Program-made: the position numbers and the translations under genes | Shown: in pieces, positions 18,881 through 33,735 of the stretch | Layout of the letters: each line of letters starts with the position of its first letter | Position numbering within the stretch: the first letter of the stretch is position 1 | From: Motacilla alba alba | Lineage: Eukaryota; Chordata; Aves; Passeriformes; Motacillidae | Direction of reading: 5' to 3' | Assembly (NCBI RefSeq): GCF_015832195.1 | Contig: NC_052020.1 | Coordinates: 3,055,254-3,119,253, forward strand | Length of the DNA: 64,000 bases | Notes under the pieces: generated by a model | The model's input: the letters and a program-made list of their open reading frames with translations, nothing else | What the model was told of the DNA's origin: nothing | The model's database searches: none

Positions 18881-21800
18881 TCTCATTCTGACCCAGTTCT
18901 GGTCAGGTCATGGTGACATCTAAAACCTTGCTGGTGGAGTAGGAGAACTTCTCGCTAGTAAGACCTGTTGCTTTGTTCTTTACATCTTTGGCTAGTTCAT
19001 AGTTTTTAAGGTCTTTGGTTGGATTTTCTTAAATGTCTTTTAATTTGCATATTTTCCAGGGATGTTACCTGGCACCATTTTGGGGAGCAGTGGAGGCAGT
19101 ACCCGACGGATGCAGCAAGGGTATTGGTAAGGTAAGGGGATTAACAGTGGGGTAACTTAAAGGTTTAACATTTAACAACTATTTAATTAACACAATTAAC
19201 TTATTAAAATTAACATTAACATCTCTAATTGTATTAGCTTATGAACTTGTTCATAACAGAGGAGGGGGGTGGAATCCTGGGAGGGGACTGTCTGGCTAGC
19301 TAAGAGGGGTCTAGGTTGACAAATGCAAATATAACTTGGAGCGGGAAAGATGCAGAGCAATGGCAGAATGGAAAAATCATAACTGTCAGGGAATTCTCTA
19401 GATAAAGGGGTGTAACAAGTCATGACAGACAATCTACAGGGGCAGGATTTTTGAGGATAGACAGGGAAAAATCTGGAATTATTTTAACTGCCACAGCGAG
19501 ACAGGGGATAAACAACTTTAGACACAGACTAAACATGTTCTTCAAACCCCCACTGCTACAGGCAGGGAGAGACCAAATGTCTTCAAACCCCCACTGTCAC
19601 ATCTGCCAGTTGTGCTCTTTTTATTTTCCAGCTGCTTGACTTGGAGACCTGGACTTAATCTTGAAAATTCATGCATATAAAAACCAATTTTAAGATTTCT
19701 TGCACTGAGCACTTCAAAATACTGTGTAAGTTAGGTTCTCAGACCTCAACTGCCTTCAACTGAAAAACTCAGTATCTTCTATAAAAAAAAATCTTCACAT
19801 AAATGTTCAATTTCCAGTTGAATAAACATTTCATTTAAGGATGCTACACTAAAGACTAAACATTCACACTATTTTAGGCATTTCCCTAGTAAAACACTAT
19901 CTGTATTCCATAAGTCTACTTTGTTTCTTGGCCAGCTTTTCAGGAAAACCTCAGCCTCAGCATACATTATCACAACTGAGGTATCTATACCACATATATA
20001 TACACTGTCTAATTTAACTGATGCCAGTTCTTACTTTCAGTATCAGTATAGGGAGATAAGTCACTTCTTTTCAGAAAAATCCTGTTGTAGGTGGGGGGTT
20101 TTGGTTTTTAAATATAGAGAAATACTGAAGGAATCTTCTTCTCTGCTGCCTTCTGAAAGACTATGCCAAGCCTTATATATACATACCTACTTCCATCTTT
20201 TTTTCCCCTTGCAAATTAATTGTCCACTCAAAACAGGCATTACTGTAGTTCTTTGCAAACTTTAGATCAAAATCTATTTGGTACACCCATTATGGTGGTT
20301 AGTAAAACCTCTCAATTAAAATGTCATGTACCCAGGCAATCATGTATATTTCTATTTGTGGAGGGCAGCTTAGTTGGAAAATGGTCAAAAAGAAAACACC
20401 TGCTCCACTGTATTTTATAGTGAAAGAAGTAATTTTTCAGAGATCATGCTGTTTTTTTGAAAGGTGGATGCATACCTGTGAGAGACTCTGTGTTTGCAGT
20501 GCGGTCGGAGTGGAGTCCAGGGCTGGTCATGGTCTGCATCCACCTAATCCAAGGCACATCCAGAGCCACAGAATCAGTGTGCTCAGTGACATCTGCCAGC
20601 ACTGGGGGAAAGCTTTTGAAAGGCATGAGGAGTGTGATTACTAAGATATCACAGAAGATGTTTTATGTATTTAGAAGATGCTGCAGCTGAGTAGTTGGCT
20701 GTGAATCCCTTGCTGGGTGCCAGGTCCCAGAGCAGAAAGGGCTTGCCGGGGCAGCTTGCGGGGCTCAGCTGGGGAGGGCACACAATGGCTGTCGAAATAA
20801 TTGAACTGACATACAAGAAGTGCTGCCTGGAAAAGGAGGAAGTGACAAGGGAGGCTTCAAGAAGAGGAGATGCAGCAGTGAGCAGCATCAACACTGATGG
20901 CAAGAGGGGAGACCCTGAAGAAATGTCTGAGTGTCACACACATATTCTTTGTCATGCCTGCATGCTGAGGGCAGGGGGAGATGGCTTGGCCTAGAAGGAG
21001 ACACACAGATGGAACCTAAAAAAGTTGTAAACCTCCTAAATAGCTATCTTGTAATGCAGCTAAAAGCTGGCACAACTCCCATCTACAGCAGTTTCACACT
21101 GGCAGCTGACCAAGCTGTTTCAGCCTCACTGTCCATAAAAAGTTCTCTGACACTATTCAAACACCAGGCAGCTTCTGACTGTCCAGGTAAGTGTTTTTCT
21201 GGGTGAACACAGACCATGCAAAGACCTTGAAGAGTTTTGAGAAGATTTAGTAGTGCTCACTCTCTTGTCCATGTCGTCACCTGAGCAGTTTTTAACTTGG
21301 CAATATCTTTAGACCTTTGAAATCTGTATTCTGCTGGGGACTGAGCATGTAGATCCAAAAAGCACTTGTGCCCTGACTATCTGCAGTGGCCAGACTCTAT
21401 CCACAATCACCAAAAGGGATATGGCCAGGGAAGTTAAACCCAAATCTCAGAAATATAGTGATAATATATTATGAATTTATAAGTACTATAGCATAATATG
21501 GTATTATATATTACATAAACCCATCTCAATATCAGTTTCCCAGTTTCTTGTGCCTTCCAAAAATAACAGTAGCTCTAGACAGAGTTCCTTATCTTTCCCA
21601 AGAATGACTGAACAATCCTGCATTACTCCTTTTCTACTCTGACTTTTTCTTCTCAGGAAAAAAAACCCCTGTCATTGGTTAAAATTATCAAATAAATTAC
21701 ATTGTTTTGATTTGGCCTTGTGCGCTAATAATTAAGAATTTCAATTCTCTTTTGATAAAGTTTGTTTGCAGCAATGAAAACATATGACTGCAACAATTAC

Positions 21801-23553
21801 CCTTGGCAGCAAGTTACTTTCTGTAATAAAATGTGGACTGATTTTGCCTCTCTGGTAGGCTTAATTAATTGCTTGTTTAAAAAACTATGTTACTGTAACT
21901 AAAATTGTATGAAAGCTTTACCAATGAATCCAGCTGGCTGAGTTTCTTTGGTTGTTCCACTTGAACATCTAGTTAACACAGCTGGTTAGAAACTTCTCTA
22001 TGTGTACTTGTTCAAATGTGGTTTTAGCTAATTTCTAGTTTGCACAGTTTTAGTTGAAGCAAGGTAATCTATGACGTCTAGACCTTCTTTTCCACATAAC
22101 TCCAGTATGGATGGTTTTGACCAGCACTATCCCAGCCTGTGTAATTTATACATATGTAGTGTATTTTCTCTGCATGCAGGCCAAGTTTCTGTGTAGATGG
22201 ATCTCTCTCTGCCAAAGAATTTTTCCAGTCCTTGTTTGATCACTTAAGCCATGATTCCAATACCAATAAGTTCACTTCTTACTACAAACCAACAGGAACC
22301 AATCACAAATTTGTTAAAAACTATCCACTAAAAGTATAACAAAATCATCTTTCTTTTTATTGTTCTGGTTTTATGCTTTTGTTGGTATTTTAAATTTACA
22401 ATGAAATGTAATTTGTCAAGCCATTTCTCAGGGCTAGAAGAAGAAATCTTTTCAATTTCTTAGCTTCCTTTGATTTCTTGCAAAGCCTGTTGAAACAATT
22501 TAATCGAGCCTGAATATATGGAATGTGAGATAGCAATTTGTTTCAGGCAGTTCTGCACAGACAGTTTTAAATGTATTGCCAAAAACAAACAGATTTAAAA
22601 GATTCTTTAAAAATTGATTTTAAAATAAAATATGAATGATAATGCAAGTCTAAACTCTAATGTCATGTCACCTGTAGATTTTGCCCATTTTGGAGAAAAA
22701 GTATTAAACCGATTGACTTTTTGAAAAGCAACAGAACTACTACTACTGGATTTGCTTTAGCCTGAGCCTTTTGTGCTTTGATTTCACCTTGGGCTCACTT
22801 AAACAGTGTGGAGACAATGTTTAATGACCAAAATACACAAAGAATTTTATCAAAAATATGGTTGAAAAGGACATCAAATTACTTCAGCCTTAGGGCTTGG
22901 TCTTAACATGTTTTTCAGTAGTTCATTCAGAGGGACATATTACATTTAATTGGCTGAGTTGTGACCCTTGGAAACAGGATTTAAGTCCTGTTGGTGCCTA
23001 CCTTTTTAGGATCCTCCTGTAACTCCCATAGTACCGGAATCAGTAGCTCACATTAAAGCTCATTTTCATGGGCTGCAACACTTGTTGTTAACAGAGCAAT
23101 AGAACCACTTACAACTTGATGTTTCACCCACAAGAAAAGGAGAAAGGCAACTTACATGATGCTGAAATCACGTTCCACTTCCTGAGTAGTGACTGCTTGA
23201 ATCATTAGACAAAGAGAGAGAGGTGATGTGTGTCTGAAGATATATATTTACTGTGACTCCTTTCCCCATCTCCAGAGCCAAGCACTGCATTCCAATCCTA
23301 ATGTGCCTTGCTGCATTTTATCAACACTTTTTGCCAAATCTCTGAAGCTCCTCTGGATTTTCTTGAGTGGTTCAGGATGCTGAGATACAGCAGATATCTT
23401 TCCTGCAAGATTTCTGCTGTCTTTTGACAGGCTCAGAAGCTCTGAGCCCTATTAACCCTTTTTTGCTCACCATGTCCTACCATCCTTTCAGCCTCCATGA
23501 ACGACCAGAAACAAACATGCTTTGTCTAAAACGTTCTGTTAGGACAGAAAAGG
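18881..23553. other. Intergenic, no gene recognised
   Basis: Mostly AT-rich. Around 19040-19130 the sequence may belong to the GC-rich element to its left. Frames at 20457-21206 overlap on both strands and have no recognisable domains. Nothing else supported. Confidence 0.45.
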
Positions 23554-24344
23554 TGTGATTGGAAAAGAGGGTCCCAGGGAGGGGGGCAGACCTGTTCTGA
23601 ATCAACATCCTGCTCCACCTTGGGACTCCTGCTCAGTCCAACTGTCCCTCTACTTGCTTCCTGGAGAAAGGTTCAAAGGGGCTGTCTGCACACAGGCAAA
23701 CAAAACAGCAGGAAAAATCTAGTTTGCATCAGAGGTATGCACCAAGGTAACTGTAAAATGAAGTGGATCAGGCCCCCTTGCTCTCTTTTTCTTTCCTTTC
23801 TCTTTCACTCTTACCCCAGGCTCTGGACCATCCATGTGGCAGGACCAATGCAGTATCTAAGGACTGATGATATTCTTTGTTCTCTCTCTCTTCTGTCTTT
23901 ATTTCTGTCCCTCTTTGCTTTGCCTGTGGAAAGAACAGCTATCATATTCTACCCCAGACTCCATCCTGAAGTTTGTTGCTAGAGTGAGGAGCTTGTGGAA
24001 GTGTGTTGCAGTTTGTTCCAGTACCTTTGAAAAGCTTTGTGGCTTATGCCAGCACATTTGTGAAGTGCTGTAGTGTGGCCTCATAGCCAGCAACTTTGAA
24101 TTGTGGGATTTGAGAGCTTATTAAAGTGTCCCATATAAAGTAAGGGTATATTAGCCTCTATTTTTAAGAAGTGTTAAAATTTAAGGGCTTGCTAACCAAT
24201 GCCTTATGTGTCTAAATAGTGATCTGGTTGCTGAAGCTAAGGCAGCTATATAATAGAAGCATAAGAGTTCTTTGACATATAATATCTGTTCAGCATGAGA
24301 GGACCTAGAACAAACATCATGCCCCATTCCAGTGGGTTGTGACA
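23554..24344 (+). mobile_element. LTR-like repeat, copy B
   Basis: Second copy of the family seen at 8608-9225, in the same orientation. It begins TGTGATTGGAAAAGAGGG and ends AGTGGGTTGTGACA. It is about 170 bp longer, mostly through extra sequence between about 23975 and 24170. The TATA of copy A (CTATAAAAGGA) reads CTGTAAAATGA here, so the promoter motif is damaged. No target-site duplication was found. Confidence 0.65.
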
Positions 24345-24762
24345 GCCTCCAAAGCAGCCCTTCTGCAGCATGTGAGACTTCATTAGGCTCTCAAACAGCT
24401 ATTTCCCATTTCATGATCTTCCTGACACCAGAATCGGTAGCATCGAGTGCTTCTGGAACAGGCCTTTCCAGGAAAACAGGATTAGTTTTATTAGCTGTCC
24501 TCATTTGAGCTTCAGGGTGGCATGTGGAAAATCCACATCACTAAGAAGGCTACAGAGGTGCTGCCATGTTTTAAACAACTTGTTTCTTATGGATATTTCT
24601 TTTCCAACCTATTGTACTACTGGTGCAGTTTTCCAGCCTTACAAACCCTAGGTACCAATTATCTCCTCCTCAAATCTGCTTTTCAAGACACACATTCTGC
24701 TCTTGGGATTCAGAAAGAGCCACCTGCATCTTGATGTCTTGATGTCTCAGAATGCTATGTAC

Positions 24763-24819
24763 TTATATACATGTATATGTATACAGTTATACATATACAT
24801 ATATATACATATATATAAT
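24763..24819. repeat. TA/TACA microsatellite
   Basis: Alternating TATATACA/TATGTA units, imperfect, about 57 bp. Confidence 0.85.
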
Positions 24820-27800
24820 GTAAAACATCATCCTGTAGCCATCCCTAAATGGAAAATATTCTGATAGCTCACAATTCCTTCATTAAAAATCACAAATTAT
24901 ATTATTTGTGTTTATAGTCACAAACATATTGCTTCACAGGAGAATTACAAGCCATATTTTTCATGATATGGCACATGAAGGATGAGCCATATGTCCGCAA
25001 AACAAGGCATATAAGTTGCTATGTAGAAGCAGAATCTTTGATTTTAAATATAACTCACAAGAACTCTTGTGTACTTAGTAATTCCTAGCCTTTCCTACTT
25101 GGAAAGGCTAAACACATTGGGGTCAGATTCAGTCACAGCTCAAGATAACAACTCAGATTAGTTCACTGTGGTTACATTAGTGTGGATACTTTTTGAAATC
25201 TCAAGACAAAAGCTTGTAGCACAGATTAATTCAAGTGATAAACCCCACTGTACTGCTGTGTGGCATGCAGGAACAGAGCTCTTTCTTTGCTGCAGCTACC
25301 CACCCTCCAGCAACTTCTCCCTTGCTAGAGAGATCCATGCACTTTCCCCATTCAGGTGAAAGTTTACCCCTCTTGGCAAGCCATGAAACCTTCCTCCTCT
25401 AGGGCAGTGAAGGTAGTTTGAAACAAGAGGATCCTTTATTTTCCTTTGTTTCAATGATAATATATTCCTTTGGCACAAGAGGAAGGCAGTCTCCCTGTGG
25501 CCCCACAGCTTGTCCCACTGGCTGCACTCAGAGACAGAAGGAGATTTCTTCCCTCTTGGTGCAGCACCAGCTAAACAGAAGGGCTGCACTATTAGCAAAT
25601 TTCTCTTTTCCACAGATACTCTTTTACTGTTAAGTCCTCCCTGGTGTATCATGGTACCAAGGTACCATTCTGGACTTACCAGTTTTTTGATAGAAAATAT
25701 AAAAATTGCATTTACAGAGACAACAGATACTCATATAAACACAGACTTCCAGATATCTTCGGATGTCATAGAAAATGGAATTCCTTCCTTTCTTGACCTG
25801 CCTCCAAACTTGAAAATAGTTTCCAGAAATAAGGAAGTTTTTGGTTATTCTACAAACTTGTAAGATACAACCACCAAAATAAAATGAACAAAGACTCTAC
25901 TTCAGAAAATGTGAGATCGTATTTTTGTGTGTGGCCCACAGAGCCTTGAATCTGTGTTAGCCTTTAGAAAGGATTTATCACTCATGCCAATGGAACAGCC
26001 TCAGAGCCTGGATGCACAGAAATCTCAATGCCCATTGCAAATGTACTTTCTATTAAAATTAGTTTCACTTGGGAATTCTTGTTCTCAAACAAGTTAATTG
26101 CACACAGACTGTGAAAACTTGCAGCTCAAGATAAAACTGAGTCTCAAGCACCAAAGTGGTTAAATTGCACTGAGAGTGCCAGTGATCCAATCAGCCAGAA
26201 GCAAAGGAATGAGGTTTTAATCCTGGTCTCAACCTGCTGTCCTTCAGTGGACAGACCAGTGCCAGAAGAGGCAGGAGCATCTGTAAGAAAACAGTGACAG
26301 CCTCAGAGCTGTCACACAAGAGAAGTCAGCCCTGGCCTCGGGGACAAGACTGTCCCCTCTCCAGCTCTTTCCAAGGGAGGTGAGAACCACTCCTCCTCAA
26401 CAGCCTACCTCCTCAAATCTGCCCCTCCTTTCTCTCAAGACAGAAGGACACAAAAAGCGAGAACCACTGGGGTACTTCTGTTGTATTCCATACAATAATC
26501 TAGGGGGGATGCCACCTAATGTTAGAAAAAGTTGTATCATATTAAGCCTCATTGCAAGCTACTAGCCATCCATCAGGATGGTACAGCTTCACAGCAGATC
26601 AAAGCATATTAGTGGTTTGCAATTTAAGCCTCAGGTTTATAATAGCCTTACCACAGGCTGAAATCCCAGGAATGTCAACTCTTCCTTCTGGAAAGAGAAG
26701 ATTAGTATTTTGCAGGTGGTTTTCATGGTCATTTCAAACAGGATAAAGCTTTAAAAATAAAAGGTGTCTTTATGTGTGTGATTCCAAAGTACTTTCTTTA
26801 AGAGGGAAGGAGATTGGTTTTATTTTCACCTTCTGCTTGCTTTGAAAGCTGAGATGAACAAATAATTGGGAAACCTTAGGCAATCCCCCAAATTCCATAT
26901 GCATGCACATAATTATAACATATATGTGCGTGCATGATATTGTATTAACACTCCTTAAGAATAAGTTATTGTTCCTTATATTGAGTAGAATAGGCAGGAC
27001 TTCCAATACAATACTTCCAGGCTTCAAAACAATACTTCAAGGCTTCAATACTCTTGCAGATTAGACAGCAATTTGTTTGGGATCAAGTCCCCAAGAATAC
27101 AGAAGGCCTAGCAGATACTGCATGAACCATGTCGCAATCCAGTGCAGGAGTCCAAGTGGACATTCAGACACAGCATGCTTCTCCCCGAGTACCAGTTACA
27201 CTCCCCATGTTCCTTTCCCCATTAATGGATCCCCTGACAAGGTCCCAGGCACAGCTCTTGGATATGTGAAAGCAGAAGTGGGAGACGTCAGAAAGTCTGC
27301 GCTCAGTTTGTAGGGGCTTATCCATTTGGCAGTCAGCCTCACCCTAATGGTAAATGGTCTCACATTTGGCCAGCAACCTCGGGGGAAAGATGCCAAAGCA
27401 CAGAGGATATTTCCCCAGCAGCAGATAAGCTGATGACTGATCATAGTCCTTCCACTGCCAGCTCTTCAGTTGTTTCATGTCTTATGAGAAGAGCTCCCAC
27501 AGCTGCCTTGCCCTCCTATTAGCTAGGTGGCTGACTGACACTGCATTATGTTGCAGGAGAATTTATTACAGTTTCCTGCCACAGAGGCTTTTATCACTGA
27601 AAAGTGGAATGTGCTTATGTGTCCTCCTTTCTTTTCATCTTCAAATTTCAAGGCAAAGTTGTACTGCCTGGTCAGCCCTACAAATCTCTTTTTTTTTTTG
27701 AATCTACCTTTCTTCATACTCATCTTGCACAAACAGCACTTTGAACACTGTTGTTGAATTGCTGCTCAAATAAAGGAGTTACAGAATGGAGTTCTAGTTC

Positions 27801-27986
27801 CCCACAAACATACAAAACATAACTGCAACATGTAAGTGAAGGAATTTCCAGTCTCTCATTTATTCTTACATATAAACTTCACTTCTTGAAGTTGCAGGTC
27901 AGAATTTAAAGGGCTGAAACTAATATAAAATCACTATTTTCCCTTGATACTGAAATGTATTGAACACGTCACAACATGAAATTTGT

Positions 27987-28028
27987 GCTGCCATACATTA
28001 TTCATTGGGCTGCCATACATTATTCATT
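27987..28028. repeat. 22-bp tandem duplication
   Basis: GCTGCCATACATTATTCATT occurs twice with a period of 22 bp and no mismatch in the shared 20 bases, so it is a recent duplication. Confidence 0.95.
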
Positions 28029-29888
28029 AAGGGCTGAATACGTTTCTAATAACGTATCTGCACTGCGGTCATCTTTTCTAATGACACTAATTGTCTGAAG
28101 GCAGTAGGCCAACTTTGTGGGGTAAAATTTCATATATCTTTGCAGTTTAAAGGCCTAATTAATTATACAAATTTCTAAGTCCAGAAATACAAAGAACTGG
28201 AACTTCCAATGACTTTTTACAGCAACCACAGAACATGATCAAGATCTGCTGGTGTTACTTGACTAGATTCATCCCAGCTCCCCTGTGCTGAGAGATCCCT
28301 GAGTACACCTCTGATGGAGGTCTCCATGACCTTGTACAGGATGGGACACACAGCTGCTGGAAGAGTTTGTATTCTACAAGAATAGAATTCCGTGGGGCAA
28401 ACTGAACCTCTCATCAAATACCAGCAACTTCCCACCACCCCCTGTCCAAATTGCTATGACTGTGTGGGTTAAGTTGCTCTCTATAGAGTTTGGGTAATTT
28501 TGTTGTACACAAACATATCCTAAAGAGTAAAGATGGTGACAGTAATTAATTTCCCATTGCCTAATATACTCTTTGGGAATCACAACATAATAAAAATACA
28601 TTAAAATATTCCAAACCCTTTAAAATACTAATATTGACTTTCTGCAAACACATTCTGTTTCTCAGTCTTGGTTATTAACCATTTTCATGACTTCCTTCAT
28701 TGTTTCATAAAAGGTTATGTCTCAATCTATCTCTCACTTGTCAGGAAACTCCTATAAATTAAAATAGGAAAGCAGTGAAAATTTCACAGAAAATAGCTAT
28801 CTCACTACTCATGCAGGACTGCATTAGTTACAAGTTGCAAATAATTGATAAACTGTACCAGCATCCCTAAACCAGTTCACCAACACTAATCAAACAAAAC
28901 TCTCAATACATAAGCATGTACTGTTGATAGGTGTAATTCTTAGAATAGATTCAGAAAAAATCATTAACGTGCCAGGTATCTACAAATAGCTCCATTCAAC
29001 AGCAGAGAAGAGTGTTTGACTCTGATTCCAGGTTCCAGAGCAAGTAACAAATGCCGGTTTTAGTTAAAATATAGCAACTTCATTACATTCCACTACCTCA
29101 GTACATTTATAATTATTTTAGGGATTATAAAAAGTATTCCCAGAATTTAAATTTCCATACAAATTTGCATTCAAGGATTTTGAGCATGACAGATACCACA
29201 CTGTATTCAGTTTTACACGTTGTTTATTAATCTTTCTATTTATAATTGCTATTGCAGGGGTGAGCCAGACCCAGACCATATAAGTGCTGTCCAAGAGCAG
29301 GCCAAAAGAAGTCCCCTGCCCAGAAGGCCATGCTACCAGCAGATCTATCTAAAAAAGACAAGAGAGGCAGGAGCTCAGCCACCATCTTGCAAGGGAAAAG
29401 CAATTTGCTCAAAGCTCAGAGCACACTGTGGATCTTCTCCCTCTGCCTTGAGCTATAGGATTACATTTTGTGTGGTGACAGAATGAACTCTGACAGCCTA
29501 AATCTGAATAACCCTGGCCCCAAGAATCACTTACGTAATTGAGAACAATTGAGAGTAGAGGATCATGGTTTTTTTTGGTTTTATTCCATGAGCTGTTTTG
29601 TGGTTAAGCAAAATGTTTGCCCTGCTCCAGCAGTAAAGAGCACACACAAGTTGCTGCCATGATATCTCATCTAGGCAGCTGCGATGCTTTGGGAAAACAC
29701 CTGTGATGCAAGTACATGTTGTGCTTGTGAGCTTTGCCAAAGCAAACCTTCAATCCATGTGAACACTGCACTGCCCAGTCTTTCTTCCTTCCCATCTTTT
29801 ATTACCAGATCCCTTTTCCGTAAATTACAGAATAAAAAGTAAAAATATGCACTTAACCTCAATGCAGTCCTATAGGCAGGACTTGCTC

Positions 29889-29980
29889 AAAAAAAAAAAA
29901 AAAAACAAACCAAAACCAAAACAGCCAAAACAAACAAACAAAAACCCAACAACAACAACAACAAAAAAAACCACAACCAA
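29889..29980. repeat. A-rich / (CAA)n-(CCAAAA)n simple repeat
   Basis: A homopolymer of about 17 A is followed by CAAAC, CCAAAA and CAA units. The lysine/proline/threonine- and phenylalanine-rich frames over it are artefacts of the repeat. Confidence 0.9.
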
Positions 29981-32900
29981 GAGGAATAAACATCCTGTTA
30001 TTCTTTTGCTGGTTAGCAAAAATGGAAACAGCTTGAGCACAGGCTGGTGGCAATGAGCCAGGACTGTGATATTCTGCAACTGGAATCACTCACTTCTGAT
30101 GTTCTGAACTTTAATAACTCTCATTACTGCTGTGTGGTGGCAGCTTCTTGGGCAACTGCTGGGTTTTACAGAGAATATTCCTCCTCTTGTCTGAGGCTGT
30201 CATGGGAAAAAAGTACTTTTAAGTGAAGGCTTCAAAAGAAGACAAAGGACTGTCCTTTCCCTACCATGGAAGACTCTAAGGATGGTAAACTAAAAATAAT
30301 AAAAATAGAACATGCTCTGTTTTCAGGGACTACAGTACCACTCTCTACAACACTGATATGAGGAGGTAATGATGCCAAATTTTGCCAACCCTTTGGAACT
30401 AATCTGCCATAAAACAGCATCTTAAACTCTTCTGCATGCCAAACAAACACTTACATCCAAACCTAACTGCTATAGCCCCAAAAAAAAACGGAAGTCAAGA
30501 GCTGGCTTGGGTATTTATATTATACTTAAGGTAATGACAAAACCTAGAAATGTACAGAAGGTCTTGAGGTCAGAATCCAGTCATATTAAGCTGTCAGGAG
30601 AAAAAGAAGTTTAAATTTACATATTAGTAACGGAACAGTTTGCACATGCAGGGAGCCTAGTGTGTGTAGCAAGAAGGGAGATGTAATTTGTGGTAATTTT
30701 TAACAGATTGAAGCAAAGAAGGAAAAAAATTGTCAGTGGGGAGGCAAATACTATCTACATAAAAGTATCGGTATCAGAGATTTTAAGAAGAAGTGTGAAT
30801 GTGAGAGTAAGCATGAAGAACTGGAGAGTAATAAAGGTTTTCAATTAGTCTTCAAAAAATCCTGGTTTGCTTTTTCTGTTGCCTTTGTTCCAAGTAAAAG
30901 GGGGCTGGGGGCAAATTGATATATATAAGTTCTGCGGACATTTCCTCTCTCATTACCAATACTTTTTGTTGTAAGGACAGTTTCATGTAGGGCTCAAGGA
31001 AAATTGGAGACTTTAATCCTAAAAGAAATTTTATTTCAGCTTCCAGATTCTCAGTTTCTTTGTAAATAACAAAACATTAATATAAATTTACTTGGCACCT
31101 TTTATTGTGAAGAGTGCTCTACCAAATAAAAAATTGACAATGTGGGGGCTTCTGAAATAAATAAATCAACACTTGTTTCATTTGTTTGTAAAGGGGATCC
31201 ATAGGATTCTGTCATGGTTGTACCCATTGCATTTCAGGTTGCATTTTAGTGATGATGTAGGTCTAGAGGCTTTTGCTCTGGCCACCTCAGTCTGTTCATC
31301 TGTTGCACCATATTACATGCTAATGTAGACACAGCAAATTTTATATAAACTTCAGACTTTTAGAAAAATACCCAACATATAGATCTGAAAATTGATCAAA
31401 TTATCTCAACCAAGTTTTAGACTAAATTGGAGTCTGCAACTTTTTTATCAAACAGTGTCTCAAAAGATGTGCTGCTATCTGTATTTGGACTACCACAGGA
31501 CCTAATTCAAAGCTCATTAAATCACTAAAGGAATTCATTCACTGGTCTGCAGTGTCCTTCCTTTCAGCTCAAATAATTATTTGTATGCTTGGGTAGGAAG
31601 CACCTAACCAACAAATTTTTTTTGTTGTTGTTTTTGTTTTTTTTGTTTAGGAGCAAATAATCAAGTTTTTATGTTTGTGAACAAATGAGTATCTGCTCTG
31701 ACGCTAGTTAGGTAGCTTTCAAATGATAGAAGAATTCACCAAAAAAGCAAGTTTTTGTTCCACATACACCCAAGGCTGAAAAGCTCTGATCACCCTCAAT
31801 GCCTGATTGAAGCTGGAAAACAGTTATCATGGTACACGTGATGAAGTCCTACGTTTGTCATTCCATTAAAAATAACTTGTGTATGTACATGACCTCATGA
31901 AAAAGTAAGAGAAGACAATTTACCAAAGAAAAATGAAATGGATTTTTATTTATTTTAGTTATTATTCACAAACTTTGCATCACTATATCAAAAACCTCAG
32001 CCTGTAAAGCCATTTCAGTATGAAGAAGCAAGTAGAGTTTTATGCCTGAGGAATGGTTGTAATTATGAACAAGGACCAATTTTCAAATTTATAAGCAAAT
32101 TTATATGTGCTATTATCTTTCTGTTATGCAATTGTATTTTTTCTAATGATACAAACAGCCTCAGTCTTGGCAAAGCATGATCCCAGATCTTTGCATGAAT
32201 AGTCCAAGACATTACCCTTGATTTCAGTATAGTTGGTGCTGAAAATTTTACCACTGAAAATTTTATTTATTACAGTAAAAATAACTAAAAAATGTCATTT
32301 CAAAATAACACAAGACTTTTAGCCAGCATGCCTTTCTTCCTTCCATGGAAGATCTTGCAGGTTTGTGTTATAGCCACAGTCACTGACATGCTTCAAAGGC
32401 TACCAATATTAATTTGGCAGAAACAGCCAACCATCATACCAAAGCTGACTACAAATCCTTGTATTTACGATGTATTTTTTAAAGAAATGTAACTGAAGGG
32501 TGAAAAAGAGGGATTTTAAATTGGAGCCACATATCTGCAGCTACTGCCAAATAACTTTCAGGCAGCCCCTCCCATGGGGGCACAGAACGTTTATCATTAC
32601 CCTTGCAAGAAAAGCATGAGCTTGCAAAATGCCAGCAAAAACCTAAACAAAGGAAGAATGAAAAATTAGCATTAAATGCAGCAGGTTTAAGTTGTGGAAA
32701 TGGTTTTTTTTTTTTGATTATGATGATGATAAAATGTGTGTTTAAGAGGCTGCTCTTGCAAATAATAACAACAATGAACAAATGAAGCACCAAGCGTAAG
32801 TGCCAAAGAAAGAAAACAGTAATATTCAACAGAGGCAAATGGTTCAGGAGGAAAGAATTCTGCTCAAAAGAAGATTAGATGTAATGGCTTCAATTGCATA

Positions 32901-33639
32901 TGGGCAAAAAAAGTCTTTCTGCCTAACTTTTCAGGTATACCCCTCTGTTAAAACTTTAAACACATCACAAAGACAGATGCAGGTTTAGTTTCACAAAGGA
33001 GAGCACTACCTCTGACACTGAGATGCCCCCATGCTGCTAGCAATGTTTTCTTTGCTCCTCCTTCATGCTGTGGATGTAAAAATTAGCATTCAGCTCAGTG
33101 TTATCTTAAGTGGGGAATACTCCCTTATGGTGAGGGAGAGTCAGGAGAAAATGGGTCAAGAATATGAATGACTCCATGGTGCTTAAGTACAATGACTGCA
33201 TGAAGAACATATGGGGTCCAAGTGAAACAGTGGTTAAAATGGTGTTAAAAATAGACATGGGCATGTGTTGAAACACTTAGCTGAATTTGCATTTATACAT
33301 AGCATTTGGAGGAAGTTTAGCAAAATTCCAAAAGCAACATTGATGACTTAAATTAAAAAAAAAAAAAAAACCACCAAAAGGTAATACTTCAAATAAGTTC
33401 TGGAAACAGCCTGGAGAAGTTAATAAAAAATATCTCTTCTTGATGTCCTGTTCAAGACATTTCCAGATATAGAGTTTATCTTATAAATGGTTAAAATTGC
33501 CTACAGCAACATACCACTGTCTACCACAACTCAGGTTTTTTAGTAATTGTACACATATACACACACATTTAACACCAGACTCTGGAGGTGAGATCACAAG
33601 TGCATGGTACAGTAGTTTATATCCACTACTCCAGCACTG
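29981..33639. other. Intergenic, no gene recognised
   Basis: AT-rich, with T/G-rich runs near 31613-31650 and a poly-A run at about 33353-33371. No supported gene. Confidence 0.5.
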
Positions 33640-33735
33640 TGTGGCTGACACACCTGAAGGACAGGAAGCTGTCCAGAGGAACCTGGACAATCTTCAGAAG
33701 TGGTGCCGTGAGAATCTTAACAAATGCACCAAAAA
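33640..33735 (+). repeat. CR1 LINE 3' region fragment (probable)
   Basis: AGAGGAACCTGGACAATCTT followed by CAGAAGTGG and later CTTAACAAATGCACC resembles the CR1 segment just after ORF2. It is diverged and short. Confidence 0.55.

Larger units (their letters stand above)
24345..29888. other. Intergenic, no gene recognised
   Basis: AT-rich sequence with a TA-rich microsatellite near 24.8 kb and a small tandem duplication at 28.0 kb. No coding exon, RNA gene or clear transposon could be assigned by eye. Confidence 0.5.

Noticed and set aside
29847..30089. Lysine/threonine-rich and phenylalanine-rich frames
   Set aside because: Direct translations of an A-rich simple repeat.
31178..31330. Possible exon-like segment (ends resembling splice sites)
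   Set aside because: No sustained open frame or recognisable protein; could equally be conserved or neutral non-coding DNA.
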